From the NCBI GenBank assembly GCA_965198795.1, contig OZ240674.1, positions 1,922,001 to 1,986,000 on the forward strand: a DNA stretch of 64,000 nt, given 5' to 3'. Shown here in pieces: positions 6,907-16,535 of the stretch; the stretch's first letter is position 1; each line of letters starts with the position of its first letter. The position numbers were made by a program, and so were the translations under genes. This DNA comes from G965198795 sp965198795 (lineage in GTDB: Bacteria > Pseudomonadota > Alphaproteobacteria > Rhodospirillales > Casp-alpha2). The notes below the pieces were generated by a model that was given only the letters and a program-made list of their open reading frames with translations, was not told the origin of the DNA and made no database searches.

Positions 6907-9087
6907 ATGAACAGCGTGGTTTCCCGGCGCGGGTTTCTGAAAACATCCGCCGCCGCTCTGGTTATCGGCTTCACCCCCAAAGGCTTGCTGGCGGCCGGCA
7001 ACGGCGAAGCCGCCTTCAACCCGTTCGTCCGCGTCGCGCCCGACGGCACGGTCACCGTGCTGCTCAAGCACTTCGAAATGGGCCAGGGCACGACCACCGG
7101 TCTCACCACGTTGGTGGCGGAGGAACTGGACGCCGATTGGGCGCAGATGGCGATCGATTTCGCGCCCGCTGACGCGCCTGTCTATAAGAACCTCCTATTC
7201 AACAGCCAGGGAACCGGCGGCTCCACCGCCATCTCCAATTCCTACGAGCAATACCGGAAGGCGGGCGCCGCCGCGCGTGACGTCCTGGTCCGCGCCGCCG
7301 CCAAGAAATGGGATGTGGACCCAGCCGGCGTCACGGTCGAAAAGGGTGTTATCAAGGCAGGCGGCCGAACCGCAACATTCGGCGAGGCCGCTGCCGCCGC
7401 CGCCGGTTTGACCGCGCCCGAAAATCCGAAATTGAAGACCCTGGATCAGTTCAGCTTGATCGGAAAACGCGATCTTCCAAGGAAGGACAGCCATGCCAAG
7501 ACCAACGGCACGGCCATCTTCGCCATGGACGTAAAACTGCCCGGCCAGATCTATGCCGCCGTCAAGCGCAGCCCTAAATTTGGCGGTAAGCTGAAGAGCT
7601 TCAACGCGGACGCGGCCAAGAACGTTTTTGGATTCATCGATGCGAAGGCCCTGCCCAATGGGGCCGGGGTCGCCGTCTTCGGCAAGAACACCTGGGCCGC
7701 CTTCCAGGCGAGGGATGCGATTGAGGCGAAATGGGATTTCTCCGCCGCTGAAACCCGCTCCACGGACCAGATGATCTCGGATACCCGGAAATCGTTGAAC
7801 AAGCCGGAATTCAACGTCATCAAGTCGTCCAGCCCGGCGGCGGCGGCGCGGGCTTATCGTCTGGCGCCGGCAAAACTGGAGGCGGAATATATCTTCCCAA
7901 ATCTGGCCCATGCCCCCATGGAGCCGCTTAACTGTGTGATCGAACCGGCCGCCGCCGGGGGCGTTCGTCTGCATGACGGTTGCCAGTTCCCCAGCATCAC
8001 CCAGCCGGTCGTGGCCGGGGTGCTTGGGCTGAAACAGGAGCAGGTGGAGATCAAAACGGTCTATGCCGGCGGCTCCTTCGGCCGGCGCGCCAACCCGGCG
8101 TCCGATTATCACTCGGAAGCCGCCATGGCCTTCGACCTGCTGGGCCGGAAGACACCGGTCAAACTGGTCTGGAGCCGGGAAGACGATCTGACGGGCGGCT
8201 ATTATCGGCCGCTGGTCATGCACCGCGCGCAAGTGGGCCTCGGCGCGTCCGGCGGCATTCTGGGTTGGAACCACCGGATCGCCGGCAAGTCGATCCTGAA
8301 AGGGACCCTGTTCGAACCGGTCCTCGTCCATGACGGCGTTGATGAGACGTCGGTCGAGGGCGTGAAGGGAACGCTTTACAACATTCCGGAGATGGCCATT
8401 GGTCTCAGCGACGTTGAAACACCAATGACGGCCCTTTGGTGGCGGTCGGTGGGCCACACGCACACGGCCTATGTCATGGAAACCATGATCGACCGCGTAG
8501 CTGAAGCGCGGGGCGGGGACCCCGTTTCAGTTCGCCACGCCATGTTGAGCGGCGGCGGGGCGGATCAGGTTCGGATGCGCCGTGTCCTGGATACGGCCGC
8601 CAAGCTGTCCGATTGGTCGAACACGCCGGTCAAGGAGGGCGATACGGTCCGCGCCAAAGGGATCGCCATCCACAAATCCTTTGGTTCCTACGTTGGCATG
8701 GTCGCCCGGGTGGCTGTCACCGGCAAAACCGTGAAGGTTGAAAAAATCTGGTGCTCGGTTGATTGCGGCGTAGCCATCAACCCCGATGTCATCAAAGCCC
8801 AGATGGAAGGCGGGATCGGCTATGCCCTGGGCGCCGCCCTTCTCAATGAGGTTACGCTGGCGGACGGCGAAGTGGAGCAATCCAATTTCCCCGATTATGA
8901 ACCGCTTCGTTTGTCCGGTATGCCGGACGTCGAGGTCGAGATCGTCGCATCGGACGTGTCGCCGACGGGTGTGGGTGAACCGGGCGTTCCTCCAGCGGCG
9001 CCGGCGGTGGCGAACGCGATCTATGCCGCCAGCGGCGTTCGGATCACGCGACTGCCGTTCACCAAAGCGGGTTTTGAATTTAGCTGA
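6907..9087 (+). CDS. iorB: Isoquinoline 1-oxidoreductase-type molybdopterin large subunit, Tat-exported
   Basis: A 726-residue molybdenum-binding subunit starting at the ATG at 6907; an in-frame extension to 6829 overlaps iorA and is rejected. The N-terminus carries a twin-arginine signal (SRRGFLKTSAA) followed by a hydrophobic stretch and a likely AAG cleavage region, so the IorAB pair is probably exported to the periplasm. Molybdopterin-family motifs include FEMGQGTTTGL, GGSFGRR (near 395), WRSVGHTHTAYVME and, near the C-terminus, GVGEPGVPPAAPAVANAI carrying the catalytic glutamate region. It pairs with the [2Fe-2S] subunit upstream. Related proteins oxidise isoquinoline, quinaldine or aldehydes. 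Confidence 0.9.
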   Translation: MNSVVSRRGFLKTSAAALVIGFTPKGLLAAGNGEAAFNPFVRVAPDGTVTVLLKHFEMGQGTTTGLTTLVAEELDADWAQMAIDFAPADAPVYKNLLFNSQGTGGSTAISNSYEQYRKAGAAARDVLVRAAAKKWDVDPAGVTVEKGVIKAGGRTATFGEAAAAAAGLTAPENPKLKTLDQFSLIGKRDLPRKDSHAKTNGTAIFAMDVKLPGQIYAAVKRSPKFGGKLKSFNADAAKNVFGFIDAKALPNGAGVAVFGKNTWAAFQARDAIEAKWDFSAAETRSTDQMISDTRKSLNKPEFNVIKSSSPAAAARAYRLAPAKLEAEYIFPNLAHAPMEPLNCVIEPAAAGGVRLHDGCQFPSITQPVVAGVLGLKQEQVEIKTVYAGGSFGRRANPASDYHSEAAMAFDLLGRKTPVKLVWSREDDLTGGYYRPLVMHRAQVGLGASGGILGWNHRIAGKSILKGTLFEPVLVHDGVDETSVEGVKGTLYNIPEMAIGLSDVETPMTALWWRSVGHTHTAYVMETMIDRVAEARGGDPVSVRHAMLSGGGADQVRMRRVLDTAAKLSDWSNTPVKEGDTVRAKGIAIHKSFGSYVGMVARVAVTGKTVKVEKIWCSVDCGVAINPDVIKAQMEGGIGYALGAALLNEVTLADGEVEQSNFPDYEPLRLSGMPDVEVEIVASDVSPTGVGEPGVPPAAPAVANAIYAASGVRITRLPFTKAGFEFS

Positions 9088-9226
9088 GGTGCGGTTAAGT
9101 CAACGCATGGCTGGCGAAAAGCGGGGTTTCGGGCTGACGCCGCGCTCACGGCGCCGGCGCGCCCGTCGCCCTCAAGCCTGTCGCCGGCTTTAACGCGGGC
9201 GGCGCCGTGATCCGCTCCGGCGGGCT

Positions 9227-9685
9227 CTACGGACAAAGCCGGTCCCTCACCAGCTTGCTGGCTTTCGAGAAATCCATCTGGCCGGTGTATTTCGATTTCA
9301 AGGCCCCCATGGCCTTACCCATATCCTTGATGCAATCGGCGCCAAGCTCGGAAATTATCCGGTCAATTGCCTCGATGATCTGTTCATCGGACAATTGAGC
9401 CGGCAGGAAACGCTTGATGATTTCGATCTCTTCGCGCTCCTGTTCCGCCAGCTCCATGCGGCCGCCCTGCTCGTAGAGCTTAATGGAATCGCCGCGCTGT
9501 TTGATCATGGACTGAAGCAGCGCCAGAATCTCGTCGTCAGTGATTCCGTCCTGATTGCCCTTTTCCCGCGCGGCGATATCGCGATCCTTGATGGCCGCGC
9601 TAACCAGACGCAGCGTGGACGTGCCCCGCGCGTTCTTGCCCTTAATTGCCTCTTTCAATTCTTTTGAAATGCGCTCTCGCAACAT
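9227..9685 (-). CDS. GatB/YqeY domain-containing protein
   Basis: A 152-residue stand-alone YqeY protein resembling the tRNA-binding C-terminal domain of the amidotransferase subunit GatB. The start MLRERISKELKEAIKGKN and the segment STLRLVSAAIKDRDIAAR are characteristic. The protein is mainly helical, as expected. Its cellular role is unsettled. It is divergent from carA across about 200 bases, an arrangement common in alphaproteobacteria where dnaG and rpoD often follow. Those genes are not here; iorB follows in convergent orientation instead. Confidence 0.9.
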   Translation of the reverse strand: MLRERISKELKEAIKGKNARGTSTLRLVSAAIKDRDIAAREKGNQDGITDDEILALLQSMIKQRGDSIKLYEQGGRMELAEQEREEIEIIKRFLPAQLSDEQIIEAIDRIISELGADCIKDMGKAMGALKSKYTGQMDFSKASKLVRDRLCP

Positions 9686-9885
9686 GGCTTATACGCCTTA
9701 ATCCGTACCCCTGGAAACAACCGCGCTGGACCCTAACGGAATTCAATTCCAAAGGCAATCAATGGCGAAACCACTAAGCTATTGATATTAAAAGATTTTG
9801 ATTTCCCGGCAATCCTTGACCTCAATCCAACTGTCCCTTAGAACCCTGCCTCAATACTCAGTTGAGAACCCATCCCCTTGTATCC

Positions 9886-11061
9886 ATGATGACTGACAGC
9901 ACCGCCGCGTCCCCCGAAGAGGGCGCCCAACCGCCGAACACAAACGCCGCTGTCGTGCTGGCGTCGGGCGAGGTCTTTTGGGGCAGGGGCGCGGGCGCGC
10001 CAGGAACGGCCGTCGGCGAAATCTGCTTCAACACCTCCATGACCGGTTATCAGGAAATCCTGACCGACCCATCCTATGCAGGCCAGGTTATCACCTTCAC
10101 CTTTCCCCACATAGGCAACGTCGGCGCGACACCCGAGGATATGGAAACGAACACCCCGGCGGCCAGGGGCGGCATCTTCCGCATGGACGTTACGGAACCC
10201 AGCAACTGGCGCGCGACCCAGCATCTGGATCAGTGGCTCCGGGCGAAGAGCCTGACCGCCATCACAGGCATTGACACCCGCCGCCTGACCCGGCGCATTC
10301 GGGACGGCGGCGCGCCGAGCGGCGTGATCGGATACGCATCCGGCGGACAATTGGACATCGCCGCCATGCGCGCCCAGGCCGCCGAATGGCCGGGCCTGGA
10401 AGGCATGGACTTGGCGAAACAGGTCAGTTGTACGCAGACCTATGACTGGAACACCACGCGCTGGGAATTGGGCCGGGGGTACGGCCGCCAGCAAGCGCCA
10501 AGGCGCCATGTGGTCGCTGTGGATTTCGGCGCGAAACACAACATTCTCCGTTGTCTCGCAAGCGCCGGCTGCCGGGTGACGGTTGTTCCCGCCTGGTCGA
10601 GCGCGGATGAAGTGCTGGCTTACGATCCTGATGGCGTCTTCCTGTCCAACGGCCCTGGCGATCCCGCGGCGACCGGCGAATACGCGGCGCCGATGATCAA
10701 GGCGGTGATTGAGAGCGGCAAACCGGTCTTCGGAATTTGTCTTGGACACCAACTGCTGTGCTTGGCGCTGGGCGCAAAGACCAAGAAGCTTCGCCTCGGC
10801 CACCGGGGCGCGAACCAGCCAGTTCAAGACCTGGAGACGTCCAAAGTCGAGATCACGAGCCAAAACCATGGGTTCGCGGTCGATCCGGAAAGTTTACCGG
10901 ACGGCGTTGTAGAGAGCCACCGGTCACTGTTTGACGGAACCAACCAGGGCGTCCGCGTCGAGGGCAAACCGGTCTTTTCCGTCCAATACCATCCAGAAGC
11001 GTCCCCAGGTCCGCAGGACAGCCATTATCTGTTCAAGCGCTTCGTCAACCTGATGGACTAG
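9886..11061 (+). CDS. carA: Carbamoyl-phosphate synthase small subunit (glutaminase)
   Basis: A class I glutamine amidotransferase subunit that hydrolyses glutamine and channels ammonia to CarB for arginine and pyrimidine synthesis. The N-terminal CarA domain (LASGEVFWGRG, CFNTSMTGYQEILTDPSY) is followed by the amidotransferase domain with the nucleophile in FGICLGHQLL and the His/Glu pair in QYHPEASPGP. Starts in the MMTD region (ATG at 9886 or 9889) give normal length; an upstream TTG at 9862 is less likely. carB does not follow: an IS remnant and an unrelated operon come next, so carB must be elsewhere. Confidence 0.95.
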   Translation: MMTDSTAASPEEGAQPPNTNAAVVLASGEVFWGRGAGAPGTAVGEICFNTSMTGYQEILTDPSYAGQVITFTFPHIGNVGATPEDMETNTPAARGGIFRMDVTEPSNWRATQHLDQWLRAKSLTAITGIDTRRLTRRIRDGGAPSGVIGYASGGQLDIAAMRAQAAEWPGLEGMDLAKQVSCTQTYDWNTTRWELGRGYGRQQAPRRHVVAVDFGAKHNILRCLASAGCRVTVVPAWSSADEVLAYDPDGVFLSNGPGDPAATGEYAAPMIKAVIESGKPVFGICLGHQLLCLALGAKTKKLRLGHRGANQPVQDLETSKVEITSQNHGFAVDPESLPDGVVESHRSLFDGTNQGVRVEGKPVFSVQYHPEASPGPQDSHYLFKRFVNLMD

Positions 11062-11211
11062 AGCGTTATGACATTAGATATGTTCATATCCCGCATTTTT
11101 GATGTAGTTCGCATATTCAGCGGGCGTGGCGGTTTTCAGGATGTTCTTGACGGCCTCGCGAGCGCCGTTCGCGCCCCTTCGCCTGGCCTTTCGGCGCCGG
11201 TGTTTGAGCAT
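11061..11211 (-). mobile_element. IS630-type transposase C-terminal remnant with IS end
   Basis: Reading left from 11211, a 45-codon frame ends with AVKNILKTATPAEYANYIKNAG before a stop at 11074-11076. This resembles the 'T-P-x-E-x-x-N-Y-x-x-x-x-G-Y' tail of IS630-family transposases. Immediately outside the stop lies GAGCGTTATGACATT (11061-11075), which also matches the ends of the miniature elements at 34.4 and 38.7 kb. The rest of the transposase is missing; the remaining bases up to the HisD-like stop at 11371 are scrambled. It abuts the carA stop codon. Confidence 0.6.
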
Positions 11212-11370
11212 CGATAAACCCCCTCCGCCGCCTTGGCGCCCTTCCGCGCGGGTGAGGTCCGTATAATGACGGAGTAAAGACGCGGGAATGACCGATCAAA
11301 CCGCTTGGGCGTCCCTAAAGCGGCTCTATTCAACGCCACAATGCTCCAAGCGGCCATCTCCGCCGGAACC

Positions 11371-12693
11371 TCAATCCCCCGCTTCGCCATAGCGCTCTTG
11401 ATCGGCCACCTCGAAGCTCCAGTTGGCGCCGGGGAAATATTTCCGAAGCCGCCAATCGCACGCCCGGGCGTGACCGTCCATGCCTTCCAATCGGCTGATC
11501 CGCGAGCCCACCGCGCTGAAGGTCTTGTTGGCGTCCTTCGACAGCTCCTGCCAGGTGAGGATTTTCAGGAATTTCATAACGTTAAGACCACCCGTGTAGC
11601 GCGCGGCCTTCTTGGTTGGCAGAATGTGGTTGGTGCCGGAGCATTTGTCGCCGTGCGTCACGTTCGACCCTTCGCCCAGAAACAACGATCCATAGTTCCG
11701 CAAGTTATCCCGCCACCAATGCAAATCCTGGGCAATCACTTGCAGGTGCTCGGGCGCGTATTGATCCGAGACCTCGCAAACCTCTTCCCGGCCGCCACAG
11801 ACGATAATCTCGCCGTAATCGCGCCATGCGGTCCGAACGACGTCACCCGACGGCATGTCGCCGGCCAGCCTCGGCATGACAGCCGCCACCTGTTCCGCCA
11901 AGAGGCGCGACGTGGTGAACAGCCAGACGGGCGAGTTCACGCCGTGCTCGGCTTGACTCGCCAAATCGACGGCGACGGTCATGGGGTCCGCGGTCTCGTC
12001 GGCGATCACCGCGCTTTCCGTCGGACCGGCAAAAACGTCGATGCCCACCTCGCCGAACAGCAAACGCTTGGCTTCCGCCACATAGGCGTTTCCAGGACCC
12101 ACCAGAATATCAGCGGGCCGAGCGCCGAACAGGCCAAACGCCATGGAAGCCACGGCGTGCACGCCGCCCATTTCGAGGATCATGTCGGCGCCCGCCAGAT
12201 CCATGGCGTAGGCGACGGCCGGGTCGATGGCGCCGCCGCGGGGCGGCGAACAGGCCACGACGAAGGGTACGCCCGCGACTTTGGCGGTCGTCACGCTCAT
12301 GATGGCGGACGCGACGTGGGCGTAGCGGCCGCCCGGCACGTAACAACCCGCGCACCCCACGGGGACGACCTTTTGGCCCAGCATGACGCCGGGTTCGGTT
12401 TCGATGGCGAATTCCGTCAGGCTGGCGCGTTGCGCTTCGGCGAAGCGTTTGACTTGATTGTGGGAAAACTGGATATCGGCCTTGTCCCGATCCGAGACTT
12501 CGGCGATCAGGCGCGCCTTCTTCTCGTCACTCAAGACGAAGTCCGTGGTCCACTTGTCGAACTTCTCGGCGTATTCACGCACCGCCGCCTCGCCGTCCTC
12601 GCGGATGTGGTCCAGCATGGCCTCCACCGCGCTGCGGACCCTTTTGTCCTCGGCTTCCGCGTCCGCTTCCGCGCGCTTGAAAACTTCCGCCAT
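11371..12693 (-). CDS. HisD-family dehydrogenase, HpsN (sulfopropanediol 3-dehydrogenase)-like
   Basis: A 440-residue zinc- and NAD-dependent dehydrogenase of the histidinol-dehydrogenase superfamily. Visible motifs: CYVPGGRYAH (NAD-contact), FAGPTESAVIAD, the zinc/catalytic segment QAEHG, YAPEHLQ with the catalytic Glu-His, GDKCSGTNH with a zinc Asp, and a late GMDGHAR. The WDWRLRKYFPG-type C-terminus and the gene context are unlike biosynthetic HisD and fit the HpsN branch that oxidises 2,3-dihydroxypropane-1-sulfonate. It starts 11 bases after the dimethylglycine-dehydrogenase-like gene, in one operon under a LacI regulator and beside taurine genes. The exact substrate remains inferred. 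Confidence 0.8.
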   Translation of the reverse strand: MAEVFKRAEADAEAEDKRVRSAVEAMLDHIREDGEAAVREYAEKFDKWTTDFVLSDEKKARLIAEVSDRDKADIQFSHNQVKRFAEAQRASLTEFAIETEPGVMLGQKVVPVGCAGCYVPGGRYAHVASAIMSVTTAKVAGVPFVVACSPPRGGAIDPAVAYAMDLAGADMILEMGGVHAVASMAFGLFGARPADILVGPGNAYVAEAKRLLFGEVGIDVFAGPTESAVIADETADPMTVAVDLASQAEHGVNSPVWLFTTSRLLAEQVAAVMPRLAGDMPSGDVVRTAWRDYGEIIVCGGREEVCEVSDQYAPEHLQVIAQDLHWWRDNLRNYGSLFLGEGSNVTHGDKCSGTNHILPTKKAARYTGGLNVMKFLKILTWQELSKDANKTFSAVGSRISRLEGMDGHARACDWRLRKYFPGANWSFEVADQERYGEAGD

Positions 12694-12704
12694 GATCTCC
12701 TCCG

Positions 12705-15143
12705 TTATGCCTTCAACCGTTCATTTGCAGGGTCATAGAGCACATTCCCCACCACGGCGGCCGGGCATCGCTCTCCGTAAATCTCGACATCGACTTGCGC
12801 GCCTTTCCGGCAGAGAGACGCGTCCAGAAAGGTAAAGGCGATCGCCTTCTCAACCCGGTGACCATACCCTCCCGACGTTACAACGCCGACAAGTTTTTCG
12901 CCCCGCCAGACGGGCGCGTTCAAGGGGGCGTCCGCGCGATCCGCCCGGCTTCCCGGCTCCATCACCAGAACCGCGAAGTCCCGCGCGGCGCCTTTGTTCC
13001 GAACCGCCTCCAACGCGGTCTTGCCGATGAAGCGGGCCTTCGAAAAGTCGATGAAGCGCGAAAGCCCCGCGGTCAGGGCCGAGACGTCACGCAGCAGTTC
13101 CTGTTTCCAGGCTCGATAGCCTTTCTCCAACCGCATGCATTCCATGGCGTACATGCCGAAGTCGCCGGCGCCATACGCCTCGCCCGCCGTCATCACCGCG
13201 TCATAGAGCGCCGCCATGGCGTCCATGGGCGCGTGCAATTCCCATCCCAACTCGCCGACATAGCTCAACCGCAGCGCTTGAACGGGGACGCCCGCGACGT
13301 CAATGCCGGCGTGACTCATCCAGGGAAACGCGGCGTCGCCAAGGTCGGCGTCCGTCAACGGCGCCAGGACGTCCCGCGCTTTCGGCCCCGTGACGATCAA
13401 CGCGCCGGTCTCGTCCGTGACGTTCTCGAGCGTCACCGAGCCGTCGGCGGGCAGATGGCTCAGCAACCAATCCCGGTCCGCCCATTCACCGGGCGCGGGG
13501 CCGATCAGGCGAAAGGCGTTTTCCGCCATCCGGGCGATGGTCATCTCGGTCACCACATTGCCGGCATGATTCAGAAAGTACGCAAGACCGGCGCGTCCCG
13601 CTTTAGGAAGCCGGCTACAGGTCATCGTGTCCAGCCAGCCGCTCGCGCCGCCGCCCGAAACGTCGAACTTGGCGAAGCCCGGCATATCAAGAACGCCGGC
13701 GCGTTCCGCCACCATCCGGCATTCGTCGCCAACACGATGGAACCAGCTGGGCCGGTCAAAGGTTCGGGGCTCGTCGGCCGCGTCGCCCTGTTTCGGGAAC
13801 CAGACCGCCCGCTCCCAGCCGCCGCGCGCGCCGAACCGGGCTCCCTTCGCCTTCAAACGCCCGTACACCGGCGACATTTTCACGGGGCGGCCCATGGGCC
13901 ATTCGTGACAGGGCGGATGCATGGCGTATTCGTTCGAATAAATCTCGATCGCCTTGGCTTCGGAATACGCGGGAGTCGCGAAATCCTTGAAGCGTCTGGG
14001 GTCCACCGCCCACATATCGTCTTCCGGCGCGCCGTCAAGCACCCAGTCCGCCATCACCTTGCCCGCGCCGCCTCCTTGCGCGATCCCGAAGGTGAAAACG
14101 CAGGCCTCAAACGCGTTCTCGACACCAGGCACGGGGCCGATCAATGGGTTTCCGTCGGGCGCGTATGGGATTGGGCCGTTGATGACATTTTTCACGCCGG
14201 CTTCGGCCAGGATGGGCACACGGGCGCAGGCCCGCTCAATGTACCATTCCAGCCGGTCCAAGTCTTCCTGATAGAGTTGGAACGAGAAATCGCCGGGAAG
14301 GCCGTCCCGCCAGACCGGCGTCGCCTGTTTCTCGTAGGGACCCAGGATGAGGCCGTTGCCTTCCTGGCGCAGGTAATAGCTGTCGTCCGGGTCGCGGACG
14401 AGAGGAATCTTGCCCGCCGTCGCGGCCAGCCGGGGGTGATCATCCGTCACCAGATACTGGTGCTCCATGACCGTTGACGGAATGGCGCGATCCAGCATCG
14501 CGCCGATCTGGGGTGCGTAATAGCCCGCCGCGTTGATGATCTTCTCCGCCATCACGGCGCCGTCCGGCGTCTCAACAGCCCACGCGCCCGAGGAATGACG
14601 TGATATGCCGACAACAGGACAGAACCGGCGAATTGTCACGCCCTTGTCGCGGGCGCCTTTCGCCAAGGCTTGACTGAGTTGCGCCGGATCAATGTCGCCG
14701 TCCAACGGATCCCATAGTCCCCCCGCCAAATCACGCACTTCCAGCAAAGGCATCTTCGCCTTCAGATCATCGGGCGTCATCACCCGCATCTCGACGCCGA
14801 CGCCGCCCGCCATCGCCGCCACATGATGGAACTCGTCCAAGCGTGCGTCCGATTGCGCCAGGCGAATAGAACCGGTCTGGTGATAATTCATAGGATAGTC
14901 CACATATTCGGAGAGCTTCGCGTAGAGCCCGACCGAATGCGCCTGAATGCGCAGCACGTCCAGGCTGGTGGAGAAATTCGGAACGTTCCCCGCCGCATGC
15001 CAGGTTGAGCCGGCGGTCAACTCGTTCTTCTCCAGTAAGAGCACGTCGGTCTCGCCCCGCTCCGCCAGATGAAAGGCGGTCGAGCAACCAACGGCGCCGC
15101 CGCCAATGATGAGGATTTTCACGTAAGAGGGCAGATCAGCCAT
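12705..15143 (-). CDS. Dimethylglycine/sarcosine dehydrogenase-like flavoprotein (DAO-GcvT fusion)
   Basis: An 812-residue two-domain enzyme. The N-terminal FAD-dependent oxidoreductase domain begins with the Rossmann motif IIGGGAVGCS and contains GSTWHAAG, whose histidine is the covalent FAD attachment site in dimethylglycine dehydrogenase. The C-terminal half is an aminomethyltransferase/GcvT domain (LSYVGELGWELH, MRLEKGYRAW) that would transfer the C1 unit to tetrahydrofolate. The ATG at 15143 gives MADLPSYVK; upstream in-frame codons overlap the LacI gene. The start overlaps the LacI stop by eight bases, so translation is probably coupled. Likely substrates are N-methylated glycines or related amines. 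Confidence 0.85.
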   Translation of the reverse strand: MADLPSYVKILIIGGGAVGCSTAFHLAERGETDVLLLEKNELTAGSTWHAAGNVPNFSTSLDVLRIQAHSVGLYAKLSEYVDYPMNYHQTGSIRLAQSDARLDEFHHVAAMAGGVGVEMRVMTPDDLKAKMPLLEVRDLAGGLWDPLDGDIDPAQLSQALAKGARDKGVTIRRFCPVVGISRHSSGAWAVETPDGAVMAEKIINAAGYYAPQIGAMLDRAIPSTVMEHQYLVTDDHPRLAATAGKIPLVRDPDDSYYLRQEGNGLILGPYEKQATPVWRDGLPGDFSFQLYQEDLDRLEWYIERACARVPILAEAGVKNVINGPIPYAPDGNPLIGPVPGVENAFEACVFTFGIAQGGGAGKVMADWVLDGAPEDDMWAVDPRRFKDFATPAYSEAKAIEIYSNEYAMHPPCHEWPMGRPVKMSPVYGRLKAKGARFGARGGWERAVWFPKQGDAADEPRTFDRPSWFHRVGDECRMVAERAGVLDMPGFAKFDVSGGGASGWLDTMTCSRLPKAGRAGLAYFLNHAGNVVTEMTIARMAENAFRLIGPAPGEWADRDWLLSHLPADGSVTLENVTDETGALIVTGPKARDVLAPLTDADLGDAAFPWMSHAGIDVAGVPVQALRLSYVGELGWELHAPMDAMAALYDAVMTAGEAYGAGDFGMYAMECMRLEKGYRAWKQELLRDVSALTAGLSRFIDFSKARFIGKTALEAVRNKGAARDFAVLVMEPGSRADRADAPLNAPVWRGEKLVGVVTSGGYGHRVEKAIAFTFLDASLCRKGAQVDVEIYGERCPAAVVGNVLYDPANERLKA

Positions 15144-16215
15144 GGGATGACTCCTTGGTGACGAGGGTTTTGGGCGCGGGACCCGTGGTGCCCCGAATGA
15201 CCAGGTTGGTGGCGACCCTGGTTGCATGGGGTGTTGGCTTTCCCGCCAGCGTAAGCATCAGAATTTCCGCCGTCCGTGACCCCATGTCATCAGCGCGAAC
15301 GCTGACCGTCGTCAACGCGGGCGTGACATGGCTCGCCAGATCCAGGTCGTAAAATCCGACTATGGAGAGGTCGTCAGGAACGCGCCGGCCCAAATGAGAC
15401 GCCTCGAACAAGGCGCCGAACGCCAGAACATCGTTGCCGCAAAAGATAGCCGTCAGGTCAGGCGCGTGATTGAGAAGCGTCCGCAGCCCGATGCGTCCCT
15501 CTTCGATCCCGTAGGGCCGTTCAATATGGCAATCGCCGTGAAACTCGGCGCCGCGCTCGGATAGCGCCGCCATAAAGCCTTCCAGGCGCAAACCCGCGCG
15601 GTCATTCAACATCGCCGGAAAATCCATCAACCCGAAACGCGCATGTCCTTGATCCAACAGGAACCGGGTCGCGTCGCGGGCGCCGGCGAAATTGTCGTAA
15701 CCGATGTTGGGGTGGGAACTATCGGGCAGGAACACATTGGTCACCAGATAAGGCAGGCCATGCGCGTTTACCAAGTCGTAGCTATCCGCCGGCCGCTCCT
15801 CGCCGCAAAAAACGACCGCATCGACGCCGGACTCGATCAAACTTCTGAGCTCCCGCCCCTCGTGCTCGGGCGAAAATTCCGTAATGCCCAGGATCAGCGC
15901 GTAGCCCGCATTACCCAACGCGCGGCGAAGGCTGGTGACGAAACTTGCGAAAATCGAATCCTCAATAGACGGAATCAGCGCTCCTATCCGCATGTGCCTC
16001 TGCGATGACAGCGCGCGCGCCGCGTTGTCCGGCACGTAGTGGAGCCGCTTCGCGGCGTCCAGAACCCGGTCCCGGGTTTCCGCTTGGACACGCTCCGGCG
16101 CGTTGAAACTTCTGGAGACCGTCGCGATGGAAACGCCGGCGACACGCGCGACGTCACGAATTCCCCGCCCGGCCGGAGAGGAACGATGCGTTACATTGGA
16201 ATACTTATCCGCCAT
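15136..16215 (-). CDS. LacI-family transcriptional regulator
   Basis: A DNA-binding repressor of about 359 residues. The helix-turn-helix near residues 20-40 reads IRDVARVAGVSIATVSRSFN and is followed by the hinge helix VPDNAARALSS. The remainder is a periplasmic-binding-protein-type sensor domain (RIGALIPS, VDAVVFCGEE, AIFCGNDVLAFG). The ATG at 16215 (MADKYSN) gives a normal N-terminus. It is the first gene of an operon with the dimethylglycine-dehydrogenase-like and HpsN-like genes and is divergent from tauABC, so it probably regulates both directions. The effector is unknown. Confidence 0.92.
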   Translation of the reverse strand: MADKYSNVTHRSSPAGRGIRDVARVAGVSIATVSRSFNAPERVQAETRDRVLDAAKRLHYVPDNAARALSSQRHMRIGALIPSIEDSIFASFVTSLRRALGNAGYALILGITEFSPEHEGRELRSLIESGVDAVVFCGEERPADSYDLVNAHGLPYLVTNVFLPDSSHPNIGYDNFAGARDATRFLLDQGHARFGLMDFPAMLNDRAGLRLEGFMAALSERGAEFHGDCHIERPYGIEEGRIGLRTLLNHAPDLTAIFCGNDVLAFGALFEASHLGRRVPDDLSIVGFYDLDLASHVTPALTTVSVRADDMGSRTAEILMLTLAGKPTPHATRVATNLVIRGTTGPAPKTLVTKESSHG

Positions 16216-16242
16216 TTGCTGCTCTGGAATCCCGCAGATTAT

Positions 16243-16353
16243 AGCCGTTTGACCCAATGTAACCGTTTACTTTCGTCTCGTCAGCATGAAAATTGTGGTT
16301 ATAAAGCGCTTGGATTTTGTGGATTCCTGTTTGTAACATTTATGAAACCGTTT
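16243..16353. promoter_or_regulatory. Candidate LacI-type operators between lacI-family gene and tauA
   Basis: The core CCGTTT recurs: AGCCGTTT at 16243-16250, GTAACCGTTTAC at 16259-16270 (near-palindromic, one mismatched pair) and AAACCGTTT at 16345-16353. Central CG with flanking A/T symmetry is the usual form of LacI-family operators. The sites lie at and just upstream of the regulator start and upstream of tauA. This is inference from pattern and position. Confidence 0.4.
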
Positions 16354-16535
16354 GTATTTCAACGCCAATCAAGCGGTCCGGGCAGGGAGCTCAAAATTTG
16401 AGGTTACGGCAAAGAACGCGGAGTCTCTCCGATCCGCGACGCCCGCCGCTTCATCAGTTCGCGCGCTACCCGGCGCGCGGACGTAATCGTGTCCTTTTTC
16501 GGCATGACCAACCCAACACAGGAGGCTTTCACACC

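Noticed and set aside
11305..14477. Very long open frames on the plus strand (477 and 560 codons) opposite the HisD-like and flavoprotein genes
   Set aside because: They are antisense to clearly conserved genes and have no family motifs; long shadow frames are expected at this GC content.
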